DNA of 64,000 nucleotides, from positions 77,501 through 141,500 of the forward strand of contig NW_026729203.1 of NCBI RefSeq assembly GCF_030272615.1, given 5' to 3'. This document shows, in pieces, positions 1 to 12,247 of this stretch. Under the pieces are notes generated by a model, which was given only the letters and a program-made list of their open reading frames with translations, was not told the origin of the DNA and did not search any database. Within the stretch, counting starts at the first letter, position 1. Every line of letters begins with the position of its first letter. A program made the translations under genes and the position numbers. Origin of the DNA: Cryptomeria japonica. Taxonomy: Eukaryota > Streptophyta > Pinopsida > Cupressales > Cupressaceae.

Positions 1-195
1 TGAGTCGGGGGGTTAAAGTTGCCTTGATGGTATGGTAAGGGTTTGATCTCAGGCCCATCCCATATATGCCCATCCCATATAGATGCAAAACCGACCCCAT
101 CCCCATCCCGGACCCCTCGATCTGGATTGGATCCCCTATATATTATATGGATCGATCGACTTCGATCCAATTCAACCGGTGTTCTCAGTGGTGTT

Positions 196-275
196 GGTAG
201 ACCGGTGAGTGGTAGACCGGTGAGTGGTAGACCGGTGAGTGGTGGACCGGTGTTCTCGGTGGTAGACCGGTGTTC
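196..275. repeat. 15-bp minisatellite
   Basis: GGTAGACCGGTGAGT is repeated head to tail at 196, 211 and 226. Two variant units follow at 241 and 259 that end in GTTCTC or GTTC. The repeat length is a multiple of three, so a short open frame runs across it (GRPVS repeats), but I see no sign that it is a gene. Confidence 0.9.
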
Positions 276-394
276 GGAATCCCCTAATCCTATCCCGTCC
301 TAATTAGGTTTGGGTTGGGGCCCTAATCCCCTAATCCTTCCTCCTTCCTATCCCGGGGCCCCAACGCCATTATGGGTTGGGGTTGGTTCAGTCT

Positions 395-478
395 GATAGA
401 GTGGAGGTTGGATGCTCTCGCCCTATCTATAGATCATGAGAGATAGATAGATAGAGTGGAGGTTGGATGTTCTCGCCC
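395..478. repeat. 29-bp direct repeat, 55-bp period
   Basis: Segments 395-423 and 450-478 share GATAGAGTGGAGGTTGGATG followed by a C or T and TCTCGCCC. Between them lies CTATCTATAG and a run of GATA units, a word that recurs widely in the first kilobase and around 27.4 kb. Confidence 0.85.
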
Positions 479-649
479 GTTGAGTATCAACCATTCCATT
501 CGCATCAATCATTCCTTCCACGGCGAGGAGGGCGACTATCTATAGTCCAGCGGGAGAGCCCAGGGGATTTTGAACGTACCGGTTGGGTATATATAGATGG
601 GTCGAGGGCGGCTATATATCCTATCCGTGAGCCGATGAGCTTCTATATA

Positions 650-716
650 GAGCCGGGCGGGCCGGTACCAACCTATCGAGCGGTGAGCCGAGAGGGCGGG
701 CCGGTAAAGAACCTAT
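650..716. repeat. Degenerate direct repeat with GGCGGGCCGGTA
   Basis: The two units 650-676 and 685-716 share GAGCCG, GGCGGGCCGGTA and AACCTAT, with an insertion in the second. They belong to a run of GTGAGCC-containing text between 600 and 800. Confidence 0.6.
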
Positions 717-2860
717 TGGAGATCGGAGCTGTATACTGTATAGAGAGTCCCGTGAGCCATATATCTAGAGCCGGGCCTCCCATCCGTTCGGAGCCGTGAC
801 CCATATCTATAGTTCTCTCGGTAGGCCGGGGAGGGGCAAGGGCAACTAAACTATCTATAGTCTAGTCGGCGCCCCCTCCCCTATGAACTGATAGGCCGAT
901 AGGCGATGGATCGAGGAAGTCGAGGAGGCCGCCAGATAGGCCCTTCTTCCCAACCCCGGGCCGGAACCGCTTTCAATAGCTACCAGCCGAACTACTATTC
1001 TGCCGTCGGGAACAACAATTCTAGTTCTCCCACCCACCCCAACTAAGAATAGTAGTTCTATGGCCCCTACTATTCAAAAATCCCACCCGCCCCGCCAGGT
1101 AGGCCCCGGTTGGAAAGAAAGAGCCTGAAGAGAAGTTAACATTCTCTGGGCTTGCCTGTGGGAGGAAGGGAGTTCGTTACTCATTACCCACCGGGGGTGT
1201 AGCTTGCGACGTTTTAGAGGCCATCGTTACTCCAGAACATCAATCCCATTGGGTGGGGTTAACCCTTATCCTACTTCTCGATGGACGGCTGGAGACTCAT
1301 CAATATCATAGTAGTTTCTCCTCTTTATCGGGGCCTCCCTCGTTCATTAAGTAGGTAGGCTCCTCGGGACTGACTCCCTCCCTCGTTCCCCCGGGTATTC
1401 TAGTTGGCCTTTCCTTCCTCCACCCACGGTTGAGCTCGAATTAAACTGCTGAGCTCCAGCTTTCATGCCGGCAACTAATTACCTTCCGGCCTCCATGGCA
1501 TCATCTCGCTCGATCGGGGGTGTAGGCGGGTGGCCTGGCCTTATCTCCTCGACTAGTTTCTTAGAGTGAGCCCAGCATCTTCATCTTATCTTCTCGATTC
1601 TTTCTTCCGGAGCTAGATGCCATTGAACTCCCACCGGTCCTCGTTAATTGCTATGGGGTCCTGCCTCCTTGAGCTGTTGTTTAGAATTATTTCTGGTTTG
1701 GTCTTGCCTCCCATTACCCTGGGGTGATGCAGCCTTCGATAATTAGCTACTCTCCTCGGATGGAGCTAAACTATCTATAGAATTACTTCCGGGGACACTA
1801 GAATAGAAAACTTTGGATGGTCCAGCTGATGCTCCTTCACTCAACTCTCCATCGGAGGTGGGGGATGGCAGCTAGGGCCCCCACCCGGGAATCAACGTTA
1901 GGCAGGTCAGTGGGGTCCTTCCTTTCTTCGGGTAGTGTGGAGCCTTCCAGTTAGACTAATGTTAGCACCTCCCTCAGTAGACTAATCGCCCATAGAATAG
2001 TAGGGCCCATAGAAGGATAGTAGTTGTTATATAATCTAGTAAAGCCAGCTGTATTACCCACCCCTATAAAGCCAACGGTTTAACGCCCTCGTATTCTGTC
2101 TTTCTTGAGTTAGCCCTCGTTTATCGCCAGCTAAAAGTAGTTAGGTCCCTCGCTCGGTCCAGCTCAAAACCATACTGAATTAACGAGGCTCTTGTTCTCA
2201 CAGAGTTAGGTCGGGAGTAAAGTGAGGATGGTCCAGCTTCAGAATGTTAGGTAGCTTTCTCAACTAGATCAGTGTATTTGCCCAGTAGGGGCCAGCCGAC
2301 CTCATTTTATCGGGATTAGAATGGGGTGGGGTGGGGAAGTAGGCGAGTCTGACCTCATTTTATCGGGGCCTCCCCTACACCTCCGGGTGAAGCTGTTAGT
2401 GGACTCCTTGCCTCTCACGGATGCCCCTACTATTTCTATGGGCGTTTGCCTAAAAGCAGGGTCGGTTGAAGGCTATAACTCCCTCCCTGGGAAACTACAC
2501 GTTTCTACCTATTCTAGCCCCCTACTATTCGCTTTCTCGCAGGCGTCATTAATTGACTGATTAAGTCTCCTACTCTAGCAGGCGTACATTAATCCGGTGG
2601 AAGGCGTAAAGAAAGGCAATACCCGGATGGGAGCTCGTCCTCACCATCGTCGATTTTATTACGGGATGGACTGAATAGACTCCCTACCGGCTTACGGCCC
2701 TACTATTCTAAAGGGAACAAGGATCTCATTCTCGGGTTTTTCTCATGCTGTCCATCGGGGCCACTTCACTCAATTGCCCTTTCTAATAGTAGGGGCCAGC
2801 CAAACTACATTAGGCCCTTCCTACACCCCCTCCTCGAACAAAGAAGTTAGTTCCCTGCCG
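717..2860. other. Non-coding mosaic without recognised gene
   Basis: I see no gene here. Family A words occur at 1988-2006 (GCCCATAGAATAGTAGGGC), 2519 and 2698-2715. Family C words occur near 2530 and 2575 (CTAGCAGGCGT..ATTAAT). CCCACCC tracts occur near 1030-1090. The rest is diverged text with words such as CCTCCCTC and GGGGGTGTAGG. Confidence 0.7.
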
Positions 2861-2869
2861 ACTGGATCA

Positions 2870-3240
2870 ACTGCATCAACAGAATCGACTGAATAAGCTA
2901 CTGGGTAAGCTACTGAATAAGTGACTGGGTAAACTGGTGCTGGAGGATCCGTATATGGCTCTCTATATGATGCTACCTTTGTCTTTGCCTCTGTTTCTGC
3001 CTTTGCTCCTGTCTTTGCTATTGGTGATGGGTATGGATCTGGATCACGATCAGGAACTGGGTCTGGATCTAATAACTGGAAAGTACGCTACTATGATAAG
3101 GTAAGCAATTGGGTCATATGGAACTGGTGCTATAGGTGCCGTAGCCTTTGCTTCACCGACTGGATCATCCGGAACTGGATCTGCGACTGTAAGATATGCT
3201 GCTGGTGGTCCAAGATCAACGAAGTCAACTGTACAATCAA
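2870..3240 (-). pseudogene. Protein-like low-complexity relic, block 1
   Basis: On the minus strand the triplets give a sustained Asp-Pro/Pro-Val series (DPDPVPDRDPDPYPSP), then an Ala/Lys/Glu stretch (AKTGAKAETEAKTKVAS), then DPPAPVYPVTYSVAYPVAYS. It is the cleanest member of a dispersed family of at least 19 blocks in this window. I do not recognise the parent protein. It could instead be an expanded 9-mer such as GATCCAGTA whose period mimics codons. Confidence 0.55.
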
Positions 3241-3389
3241 CAGAATAAACAGGTATGACATCAAACCAAATGGTTAGGAAACTCTTCAGCGAGTCACCCG
3301 ATCACAGGCTTCACCGGGGGGCAACACGACGGAATTGTATTACGTCTAGATTCTAAGTTGGTCGCCCCCGGCGCCAAGAAGTAGTTCAA

Positions 3390-3760
3390 ACACCAGATTC
3401 TATACGTAACATGCCCATGCTTAGGCTATCCACCAATAGATCGATATGCATTCTTAGAGATCCCTTACGGGGCAGAACAAAAGGTGCTGCCCTTATTCTA
3501 GCAGGCTGATTAATTAACCCCAACGAATAGTAGGGCTATGGGCGATCTCTACCAGCAAATCGGCTAGCGTCATTCTAGCAGGCTGATTCATGTTGCACCT
3601 CCAACTATATACCGACTAGAATTCTAATGAATCAGCCTGCCACCACAACGGCATCTACCGATAGGGGGGGCGGCATCTACCGACTACCATAGAATTTGCT
3701 TATTCTAGCAAGCTGATTAATTTGCTTATTCTAGCAAGCTGATTAATTAAGGCCCGGATA
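3390..3760. repeat. Micro-element cluster (families A, B, C)
   Basis: Contains a family B word at 3396-3415, family C words near 3486, 3571 and 3617 (inverted), and a direct pair near 3703 and 3724 (GCTTATTCTAGCAAGCTGAT). A CGAATAGTAGGGC family A end lies near 3523. The word GGCATCTACCGA occurs twice around 3650-3685 and recurs near 17590 and 24660. No gene is present. Confidence 0.8.
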
Positions 3761-6700
3761 GATAGAGCCGGGGCCCACCCACCCCCGTTCGTTGTTGGTT
3801 GAAGTGATAGGGTTGTTTCGAAGAAGATTGACTCTGACCGATCACTGAAAGTCGAGTGACTCCGTTCCTCTCCTAACAGTTTTCTTATCTCTTTAGCTTT
3901 CTTTCGCATCTTTCTTTCATCCATCTATCCGTCTATATACATATTACCAAACCGGGTCGACTGAAAGTCTCAGATGCATGCCCCTTGATTGGTGACCGGA
4001 GAAGGGCGACCTATCTGCTACCGCCCATTAAGTAGTAGGGGCCATTCCTTCATCCATCCGGCCGGAGTAACCTTCCTTTCTGCCCCTTTCAACTCTTCCT
4101 TCCCTATCCCTCTGAAACACTGGGGTGGGGGGGAAGAGAAGTTGTGTTGTTGGGTGGGCAGGAATGAACCGGAATTGGAAGGATAAGTTTACCAGCTATG
4201 CTTTATGTTGCAATGACGACGTCGAAGTCTTTCTTTCCATCTTTCATGAAACACAAGGGCTGAACAAGCTGATGACCGGGTGCGTAGTACCATAGCCCAT
4301 TGGAATTAGAAGTCGTCTTTGAAGCGGGAACAGAGCGCCAGATCGGAAAGAAAGCCATAAAGAAGGGCAGACAGAAAGGAGATTGATACCGCCCGGCGGC
4401 TTTCGAAGAAGACTAACTAAGGATGCACCATGGGTTCGAATCAAGCTATTGAGATGGGTACCGTACCCGGTTGCCTTCTCGGAGAATGAGATGGAGAGGA
4501 GAATAGCCTTTTAGCAAGCAAGTCGAGTGCTTTCAAGACAAGTCGATCCGATGCAGTTGAGATGTGTCTAGCAATTATTGAAGTTCCAGGGCCCCACCCT
4601 ACTCTGAATTCAATTCCGGAACCAGAAAGGCGTCTATCTCCTGCTCCTTCAAGTCGATGGATAGAATCCAGTCGGTCGGATCCAGGATCCTCTCCGAAAT
4701 GCACCATCTATTACAGACGACGTATTAACGAACCGAACCAATGGGAGCTGCCTTCGAAAGAAAGAAAGACTCATAAGTGCCGGCCGGTCAACATCTCCGC
4801 TTTGAAGCCCTCTCGCCAACCAGAATTCCCACCCACCCAACTATCTCCGGAACTACCGTCAGAATGGTAGGGGCCCTCCCACCCCGAATCATAGTTCCCC
4901 GGTAGGTAGTTTTATTGAGGATTGGTTCTGTCCTGAGCTTTCGCCTCTGATCCTCTCCTTTTAGCAAGTCGAGCAGAGGGATGCCCTTTCGAATAAGTAA
5001 TTCTTGAACAGATCTCTAAGATGCAAGTCAATTCCTTCCTTTGTTCCCACCCAACTATTAAGACTGTAAGGCCACGGCAGAAGCGATAGCATCGACAACT
5101 TAGGGGGCACTATCATCCGGGCAACTTTAGTCAACTATCTCTTCCTTATTCTAGCAGGCTGATTAATTAAGGACCTCCAACTATAGTTGCCGGGTGTTCA
5201 TGGGGAATGCCGAACTAGAATTGGGTGGGTGGGAATAGTCAAAGTTCCGGGAAGCAAAACTATAGGAAAGGGTGTTCATGGGGGAACTATAGTACGGCTA
5301 TAGGTTGCCCCACAAAGGGTATCCGGAAACACGAAGTCGAAGCAGTTGTTTCTGGGTGGGAAGGCCGGTCTTCATCGGAAAGCCCTACAATTCTATGGGG
5401 AAGCGGTTCGAAATGCTTAATCTATGGTTTGTTGGGAGCGGGGGACCGATCTGGTTTCGCCCCCCCTTTCTATAGTTAATAAATAAATCAATCAATATTG
5501 AATGGAATTCTACGCGTCACGTCCCAAGGCCGGGGGGCTATAAGACGAATGAATACGCGCTGTTGGGGCGATTAGCATCAGGCAGTAGTTTCTCCCATCC
5601 CTGCATCTCTTGGTGAAGCATTCCCGATTCTAGCACCGACTCGTGAAGCAGCAGCGCTGAAGGCATTCATCATTGAGTTAGATATTCGTATCGAGCAACT
5701 ATGTACTTACTTATGGAATGGCGGGCTCATTTCTCTGGCCCTCCCGAGTCCGGATTCATTGACTGCGTTCACCGTAGCTCTTAAGCACGAATGCTTATAC
5801 ATTAGAGCTTGGCGCTGTTGTCTCCTCTCTCGCTGCCCACCATTCACAACCCTCCCGCTCCTGGTCGAGCAAATAATGACATGGCCTTAGAATAGTAGGG
5901 CTTGCAACAAAAGCTTTCGTAAGGGTGGGTTGGGGAGAGTGCCTCCCATCTCTTTCTGCCACGAAGTTCAGAATCGGAGAACCGGAACCGGTAGGGTTAG
6001 CGTACCAATCACTCACGCACGGCACATGATAATAATCAGTAACTCCGTCTGGTGAGCGCGAAACAGCAATCTATCGTTCTCTATGGGCCAGGGGGACTCA
6101 GTCCCATTCCGAGGAACTACCTTAGAATAGCTAGAATTCCCCCCCACCCTAAGGAATATATGGTCGGTGGGGTCCGGCCCCCCCCACCCTAAGGCAAATG
6201 GGGTGGTGGGGTCCGCCTTGGGTGGGGGGCCGCCCTGGCACATTTAGTTGCACCCAACCTTTAGGTTACGGTGGTATATTAGTTGTTCCGGTTGGTTTGG
6301 TGTGATTAGGTGTGGTTGTGTAAGGTTGGGTGGAGTGTAGGGTTGGGTGTAGGCCGGTGGGTTGGAATGGAGGTCGGTGGGGTTGGTCCGGAAGGGGATG
6401 GCTGGGTGCACTCTTTTTAGGAGTGGCGCCTCTGCATGCAGAGCTAGCTCTTTATGGGAGTGGTTCCTGCTGCGGGGGGGACAGCTCTTTCAGGATTGGT
6501 GGGTGAGAGGGGTGAGTGAGAGGGCGGTTGCTCGTCTGCTCTCTCTGGGGTTGTGCCTTCGGCCGTACCATCTATGGAGTCTGGTCTCTCTGGGTTTGGG
6601 CGGTCTGTTCCCTGTGGGGTTGGTCCTTGGGCCGTACCCTCTATAGACTAGATTCTTTACGCCCGGGCGGGGGGCTTGAAGCTTAATCGATTCTATAGTC

Positions 6701-7790
6701 ATAGGCTTTTCGAGCCCCCCTACAATTCTATGGGCTATTATTGACTATGACTATTTTCCAATTCTAGTAAAGATAGGCAATTGATTGATACGTGAATGAG
6801 GAAGCGATGACCAATTGCCATGAGGAAGCGGTCACAGAACCAAAGGCGAGTCAAACGGGTGGTATTCTCCACTTCCGAGTAAAGAAACCCTAGACCCTTC
6901 TAATAGTAGGGGCAACATCCCCTACTATCTATAGGGCTCCCCCTCCCCATTCCGGCAATCACCGCATGAAACTCGACCACTTACTCCGACCACTGCACAT
7001 GACTCTCGACCGGCACAGGAATGAATCGATCGGCAACTATATAGAATAGTGCCGGGGGCCCCTACTATATAAAGGCCCCTACTATCTAAAGGGGGGGGGG
7101 CCCTTAGGCTTTGAACGGAAGCGGATATTTGAGTCTAGTTCTGCCGGTGCTAACTCCTTCCCATTCCAAGTTGGTTGACGCCCTGGGCCCTGGGGCCCTA
7201 CGGGGGGAGAGGCGCCTAGCTCAATCTGCCTGAGCCTGCACACCCCGTGACTTTTCCACGGCGACAACCATAACAAGACTTGCGTTGTGGCCGTATCCAA
7301 GCAACTATATATTGGGATATTGGGGTCGAGTTTAGGTTTCTTGGTCGAATGCGGCGCTTACGCATCCTCTGCCCGATCTCTCTCGCTCGATTAAGTAAGT
7401 TCCGGAGATAGCGCTGTAGATAAACCGGCGGGGATAAACAATCTTATTCGGGCTCATGCTGCTGCGGGGTGCCGTTAAGAAACAATATTATTCGGGTTCA
7501 GCGCCATCTTCCTCCTCTCGATGTTCTACTCGAGCACTCGACTGATATCACGTACATGATAACGATGACTCGCCCCCCCCTCCCCCTATAATAGTTCAAC
7601 TCGATGCATTCGACGGGTGGGTGGGAAGAGTAAGGTGTCATTACCAATATATTAAGATGTGGCACTCGACCACAAAATACCCACTATTTTCCTCCTCCCA
7701 CCCAACGCCTTAGAATAGTAGGGCCCTTAGAATAGTAGGGGCCCACCCTGCAGGGGAACCCTATGATTCCCTCCCACCCGGAAATAGAGA
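3761..7790. other. Non-coding mosaic without recognised gene
   Basis: Short open frames here overlap on both strands and match nothing I know. Family C occurs at 5147, family A near 5886 and 6901. A strong tandem pair of family A lies at 7707-7744. Runs of seven or more C or G are frequent (6130-6240, 7087-7100). The T-rich region 6280-6640 is unlike its surroundings (GGTTGGTxxGGTGTG words) and has no recognised function. Confidence 0.65.
7707..7744. repeat. Head-to-tail pair of family A hairpin micro-elements
   Basis: CCTTAGAATAGTAGGGC (from 7708) is followed directly by CCCTTAGAATAGTAGGGG (7724-7741). Each can fold with CCC(T) paired to (A)GGG around the core AATAGTA. Similar abutting pairs occur at 11066-11103, 14669-14705 and 17431-17468. 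Confidence 0.85.
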
Positions 7791-8380
7791 AGTGAACGCA
7801 CTTCGAAGAACCCGTACGGAAACACGCCGAACCAGGCAAGTCAGTTTACGCTCTCAACACACGTTAAGATCCAAACAACGGTTGGCAAGGCTAGGGACAT
7901 CGCATCGGTTTAAAGTACTGCTGGGACGGTTCATCAGTAGAGGGGTTGCCCGACTCCGAGGAGAGCCGGTGATGGATATTTCCTTATTTTCAGGGAGAGA
8001 CGAGACGGCTAGTTCATCCACAGATAAATCTTCATACGCGATCCCTTTACTAGCAGGCGAGTGTACCCTTCTTCTCTACACGAATCTTTAGGGCAAGGGA
8101 TGGATGGCGTGGGCCGGGTAATCGAACGTGAAGTATCTATCGGATCCATAGGCATCAGCATCAGTGGCCCTCTATTTCAATTGTTGGCGAAGCTGCAGCA
8201 GTTGGAGATTCAGGGTCTGTATCGAATGTTGAGGGGGGTCATCAGGCATGGGTGGGGCAGGAGATCATCCGGTGGAGCGGGGACATCTAAGCCATCTGAT
8301 CCAGCTGATCCAACCACGTCCATCAGTTCCCGCCGCCAACCCCCTACTATTTGAAGGGCCTCCCACCCTTTCCTAGAATT
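7791..8380. other. Unassigned segment with overlapping open frames
   Basis: A 99-codon frame (7792-8091) and a 97-codon frame (8061-8354) overlap on the plus strand. The first is Arg/Ser-rich at its start and ends in a mildly hydrophobic tail; the second has a low-complexity Gly/Ser end. I recognise neither. Neither begins at a clear ATG in a conserved context, and they may be chance frames or a decayed gene. Confidence 0.35.
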
Positions 8381-8400
8381 CCCGTGCAGAACTATAGTTT

Positions 8401-8415
8401 CCCACCCACCCACCC
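8401..8415. other. Perfect four-run G-quadruplex/i-motif tract (family D)
   Basis: CCCACCCACCCACCC has four runs of three C separated by single A, so the minus strand is an ideal short-loop G-quadruplex former. A second example is at 31623-31638, and dozens of two- and three-run versions (CCCACCCACC or GGGTGGGTGGG) are scattered through the mosaic, often beside AACTATAGTT. Confidence 0.75.
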
Positions 8416-8454
8416 TACTACGGGGCCGTTAGACCTCCCACCCAACTATTCCAC

Positions 8455-8470
8455 CCACCCTGCAGGGTGG
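8455..8470. repeat. 16-bp perfect palindrome
   Basis: CCACCCTGCAGGGTGG reads the same on both strands. It is made from the family D word meeting its own inverse at a TGCA centre. Confidence 0.85.
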
Positions 8471-9630
8471 GGGGCTAAAGGCACCGAATGGGAGATGAGC
8501 AGGTAATCGGGATACCCGGCGAGAAAGGATCAACCGAACTCGGATAGGGCATACTATCTTTTATTGCCTAGGTCGGGCGGGCCAACCAACCTTCCTAAGG
8601 CTGCTCTCCTTCGTTCCTCCCCCCTCGCTCGAGTGGTACATGCAACCGAGGGATCGGATGGTGGCTACTCCGTACCAGCCGGTTGGGGTGATCCATACCA
8701 ACTACAATTCCCACCCAACCCGCGAATCTACGTGCTAGGGTTGGCCCCGGTGGAAAGGAGAAGAATCCCACCCCAGAACACTAAAGAAGTCTAGAGCACC
8801 TCATTCCCATATTTGTTTCCAAGCCGACTACTCCCCCCTACTATTCTAAGGGGATTCCCACTACTTCCATTGGCCAATAATCTGAAAGAAGGAGCCGAAC
8901 AGATCGCCTAAAGAAACTACAGGGCGGAACAGGAGGGGACACGGATGAATCACTGGGTGGGGTAGTTGGCAAGAATATGAGACCGGCTACTCTCGGCTAG
9001 CCCCTACTATTCTATGGGCCTATCGGGGTGGGTAACTTTACCCCCCACAATTAATATACCGGGTTTTGGGTGGGGATTCTAGTTGCCCACACACGAGATT
9101 GATTCTCGGGCCCCTACTATTCTATGGAGTTGAGATCGCCATAAGAAACATAGGGCCATTTGCCGCCGGTAGGGCCCGTTTGGTCACTTACAGTCCTAAG
9201 CGTGTTACGTCTAGAATATGCAACGGCCCGGGCCAAACTATTGGCCTCTCGATTTCTTTAGGCGCCCCGGGCACTATCGAGTGGGTGGGAGGGAATAGTC
9301 TAGTTCCGGATAAACTGCCCCTACTATTCTATGGAGTGATGATGAGTGTTTCCCTCACCTGAACTTCGTTCAGATGAGTTGAGCAATTTCCCCTCCCAAT
9401 GAACCGGGATGATTAAGCGTCGGGTGAGGGAGTTCCTTCGAATTCCGTCTATTTCTTATAAGCTTTCCCACCTGCCGCTATTTGGATTAGATACGTAATA
9501 TGACTGACTTAACCGAATTGATGGATGTCCGATGCTGGATCGATGCGGGCGGATGCATGCATCGGTGCGACGGATGCCTGATGGTTTACTCTTCGCACTA
9601 CCAGCTCTCTATTCCCTAGTCGCATCTCCC
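8471..9630. other. Non-coding mosaic with family A elements
   Basis: Family A hairpins lie at 8835-8853 (CCCCTACTATTCTAAGGGG), 9000-9019 (GCCC..GGGC arms), about 9109 and about 9318. No gene is recognised. The 98-codon frame at 9066-9362 contains two of these elements and is likely a by-product. Confidence 0.7.
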
Positions 9631-9639
9631 ATTCCACCT

Positions 9640-9870
9640 AAAACCCAAGGCTTTCAACCGATAGCTGGGACTGATAGCTTCCACCCATAGCTCCCAACCC
9701 ATACTCCTGGAAACCAACTACCAGCTCCCAACTGACACTGCTAGTTCCCAACCGCTAGCTGCCAACCCAGAGCTATCCACTCACACTGCTAGTTCCCCAA
9801 TGCCAGCTGGATACTCATACCTCAGACCCATAGCTCGGGCTCACACCCATAGCTCGATACTCCCTACCAC
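9640..9870. repeat. Degenerate repeat of ACCCATAGCTC / TGCTAGTTCCC words
   Basis: About a dozen diverged copies of CCCATAGCTC, ACTACCAGCTCCCAA and CACTGCTAGTTCCC follow each other with a period near 20-30 bases. It looks like a decaying minisatellite. Nothing coding is apparent. Confidence 0.65.
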
Positions 9871-9899
9871 CCAGTACCAGGAAAACCATCTGTATCCAC

Positions 9900-10290
9900 T
9901 CCCGCTACCAGGCAGTAGAAACAAATATCTCTAGATAGATGGATAAGTTCCAACTATGTCCTCCCACCCACCCCTAAGTATCCTAGGTTTTCCAGCAACT
10001 ATATCCACCCGCATCAGTCCCATAGGGCGAGCCCCCTACCGGGTAGCGGGCTAATTAATCTGGAATAACTAGACCCCCCCACCAGATTAATAAGCTTGCT
10101 AGAGTAGGAGAATTAATCAGTGACATTAATGCGGAATTAATGCCGCTTGCTAGAATACGCTAGTATAAGCTAGAATAAGCAAGTACCGAACTATAATAGC
10201 AATAATTCCCCCCCCACCCTCCCAATAATAATTGGGCGATTATTGTAGGGAACATGGCATCAGCCTGCCACCCATAGAATAGTAGGGGCA
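9900..10290. other. Family C-rich mosaic segment
   Basis: Words of the TTGCTAGAATAAGC and GCTAGTATAAGC type crowd 10085-10190 in both orientations. A short inverted pair, CCCAATAATAATTGGG, lies near 10219-10236. A family A end lies near 10271. No gene. Confidence 0.6.
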
Positions 10291-10309
10291 ACTATCGATA
10301 GTCAGTTTC

Positions 10310-10740
10310 ATATCCTGTTCCTGATCGAGATCGAGAACCACCAGCGAAGGGAACAGCAGAGGTAGCAGCTACGCACCAAAGTAAGTTCTCACCAGCTATG
10401 TTGTAGAGGCCCCGATGCATCCACCTTTGACCTTACCTATGGTGTCTCGGATTGGATATAGCACACCTGAAGACCACGCATGCAGGAACAATTTCCGCTA
10501 GCAGCCACCCGGGGCAACGGATCGAAAGTAAGCAGTTCCAGCACCGATTGATTGAGTTGGCCAAGTAACAGTTTAGGTTTATTCACCCGTAGCAGGAGCA
10601 AAGGCAGATAGAGCGGAAAGAGAGGCTACTATTGACTCAGTGGAAGCAACATTAGTGGCAGAGCTAACAGCAGAGGGGAAGGCAGCTATGAAGGTAATGG
10701 TATGGGCAACAGAAGAAGCAAATAACATATATTCTCGAGA
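10310..10740 (+). pseudogene. Protein-like low-complexity relic, block 2
   Basis: Plus-strand triplets give VPDRDREPPAKGTAEVAA near 10315-10370. A clean stretch AGAKADRAEREATIDSVE follows near 10590-10660, then AEGKAAMKVMVWATEEANN near 10670-10720. The PVPDRD then AKA/AEA order matches block 1 on the other strand. In-frame stops and shifts separate the two parts. Confidence 0.5.
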
Positions 10741-11065
10741 AATATTCGCCGCGCGGACTCAATAGAGGAGACTTAAGGGTTACTAGGGTTTCATATATAG
10801 ACGTATATAGATGTAGATCTCTTAGGACTATGGGATCGGGCCGCATCGGGAGCAGGCACAGCGCTAGAAAAAGATCTTATCCCTCAGGGTGTAGAAGTCG
10901 GAAACAAGGTAGAAGGAGATAGGTAGTAGTAAGCAACAGAATCTGCTCCAACTGGGACCACGCAAAGGGCAGCTGGGACTGGAAGAGCTCCTAAATGAGG
11001 TGATGGCTTTCTTACTACTGGGGGTGGGGCGGAAAACAAACGAGGATGCTATCTCGGGTGGGAGG

Positions 11066-11103
11066 GCCCCTACTATTCTATGGCCCCTACTATTCTAATG
11101 GGG
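11066..11103. repeat. Abutting pair of family A hairpins
   Basis: GCCCCTACTATTCTATGGC runs straight into CCCCTACTATTCTAATGGGG, sharing the junction. Nearly the same composite, with CAATTC in the first core, stands at 14669-14705, and both are followed by TGGGT. The composite therefore seems to have been copied as a unit. Confidence 0.85.
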
Positions 11104-11139
11104 TGGGTATTGATCCCTAACCAGAGCACATGATTATGC

Positions 11140-11320
11140 ATATGAATATGAATCTAGAACGACGAGTGGGCCTGGAACTGGATAAACTACTTATTGCACT
11201 CGATCAACATCCGGATCTTGAACATTATAACCCCCAACTATGTGTTTGCCCCAACCTATGCCCATACTCCTAGTGGTTCCGGATCAACCGATGAAGCAAC
11301 TCGATCCGCATATAAACAAC
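11140..11320 (-). pseudogene. Protein-like low-complexity relic, block 3
   Basis: Minus-strand triplets give VQDPDVDRVQ, a stop, then VVYPVPGP. It is short and broken, but the YPVP and DPD motifs match the family. Confidence 0.35.
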
Positions 11321-11449
11321 ATATTCATATGGTTTGAGCTATCGAACTAAAGAGAGATGTGGGCACGGGAATTGGAACGTAAACCAATACACAATAGATC
11401 ATCGCTTGCAGCAGCTTGCACAGCGGATGAACAAGTGGTTTTAATGATA

Positions 11450-11870
11450 GGTACCTAGGCAGAGATAGAGAAAGCGGCATACCTTATAGTTAGAGATCTA
11501 GATCCATACCCCGCAGTGAGTGGGGAAGGCAGCAGATCCAGGTCCCTTTTACCTATCAGCAGACGCAAAATCGAGGTGGCAAAGGCACTTGGTGGAAGTA
11601 GTTTACCCCATAGCAAAGGCTAAGTCTAAAGCCAGTTGACCTGGAATCTGTGGTACCAGGTGGACGGGAGTTGACCCGTAGCAGCATTTGTTGACCCAAA
11701 GTAAGTTTATCCCGCCTAGTCAAAGCAGTAGATCCAGTAGTCTAACCAGCATCCAAGTTTGTTCCAACTTTTGACCCCGCCCTTCCCATTCTAGCTAATG
11801 GAGTCCCGCATCTGAGCCAGTTCGAAAGGCGACCGGGCCAAAAGCAGTAGTTTTTCCAGCCCCGTTTAAC
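11450..11870 (+). pseudogene. Protein-like low-complexity relic, block 4
   Basis: Contains RDLDPYPAVSG near 11490-11530, which matches the DRDPDPYP motif of block 1. VVYPIAKAKSKAS follows near 11600-11640, then several GATCCAGTAG-type words near 11730. Stops interrupt it. Confidence 0.45.
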
Positions 11871-12225
11871 CATCATCATTGGAGGTAACAGGGGGTAGAG
11901 GTAGCCGTCTTATGGCATTAGTAAGTCGAGTGCATAAATGCTATCTACCTCGGTCCACTAATTAGTAGGTTGAGCGCCGGAGACAAGTTATTTGTTTCTT
12001 ATGCCCATCTTCGAGAAACAAAAGGAGAAGAGCAACGCCCTTCTATTGATTGTGTGGTTAATACGTAGATAATAGCTTTAGCCACTTGTTCCCTTCCTTC
12101 TTACAGTAACTAATATTTTCTAGTGGGCGCGATTCCCTTCCCTTTTATTCGTCCCTCATTCGTCAGGGAAAGCTAGTTCGGTATTAACAACCAGATAATA
12201 GTTGTACCTGTCGGGTCCTGGAGTG

Positions 12226-12247
12226 CCCGGGGCGCGCATACCCCGGG
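12226..12247. repeat. 7-bp-stem GC hairpin
   Basis: CCCGGGG (12226-12232) and CCCCGGG (12241-12247) enclose an eight-base loop. It is isolated and of unknown use. Confidence 0.6.

Noticed and set aside
7792-8354. Two overlapping frames considered as a ribosomal-protein or split gene
   Set aside because: The Arg-rich start is suggestive, but no family motif or conserved start could be seen.
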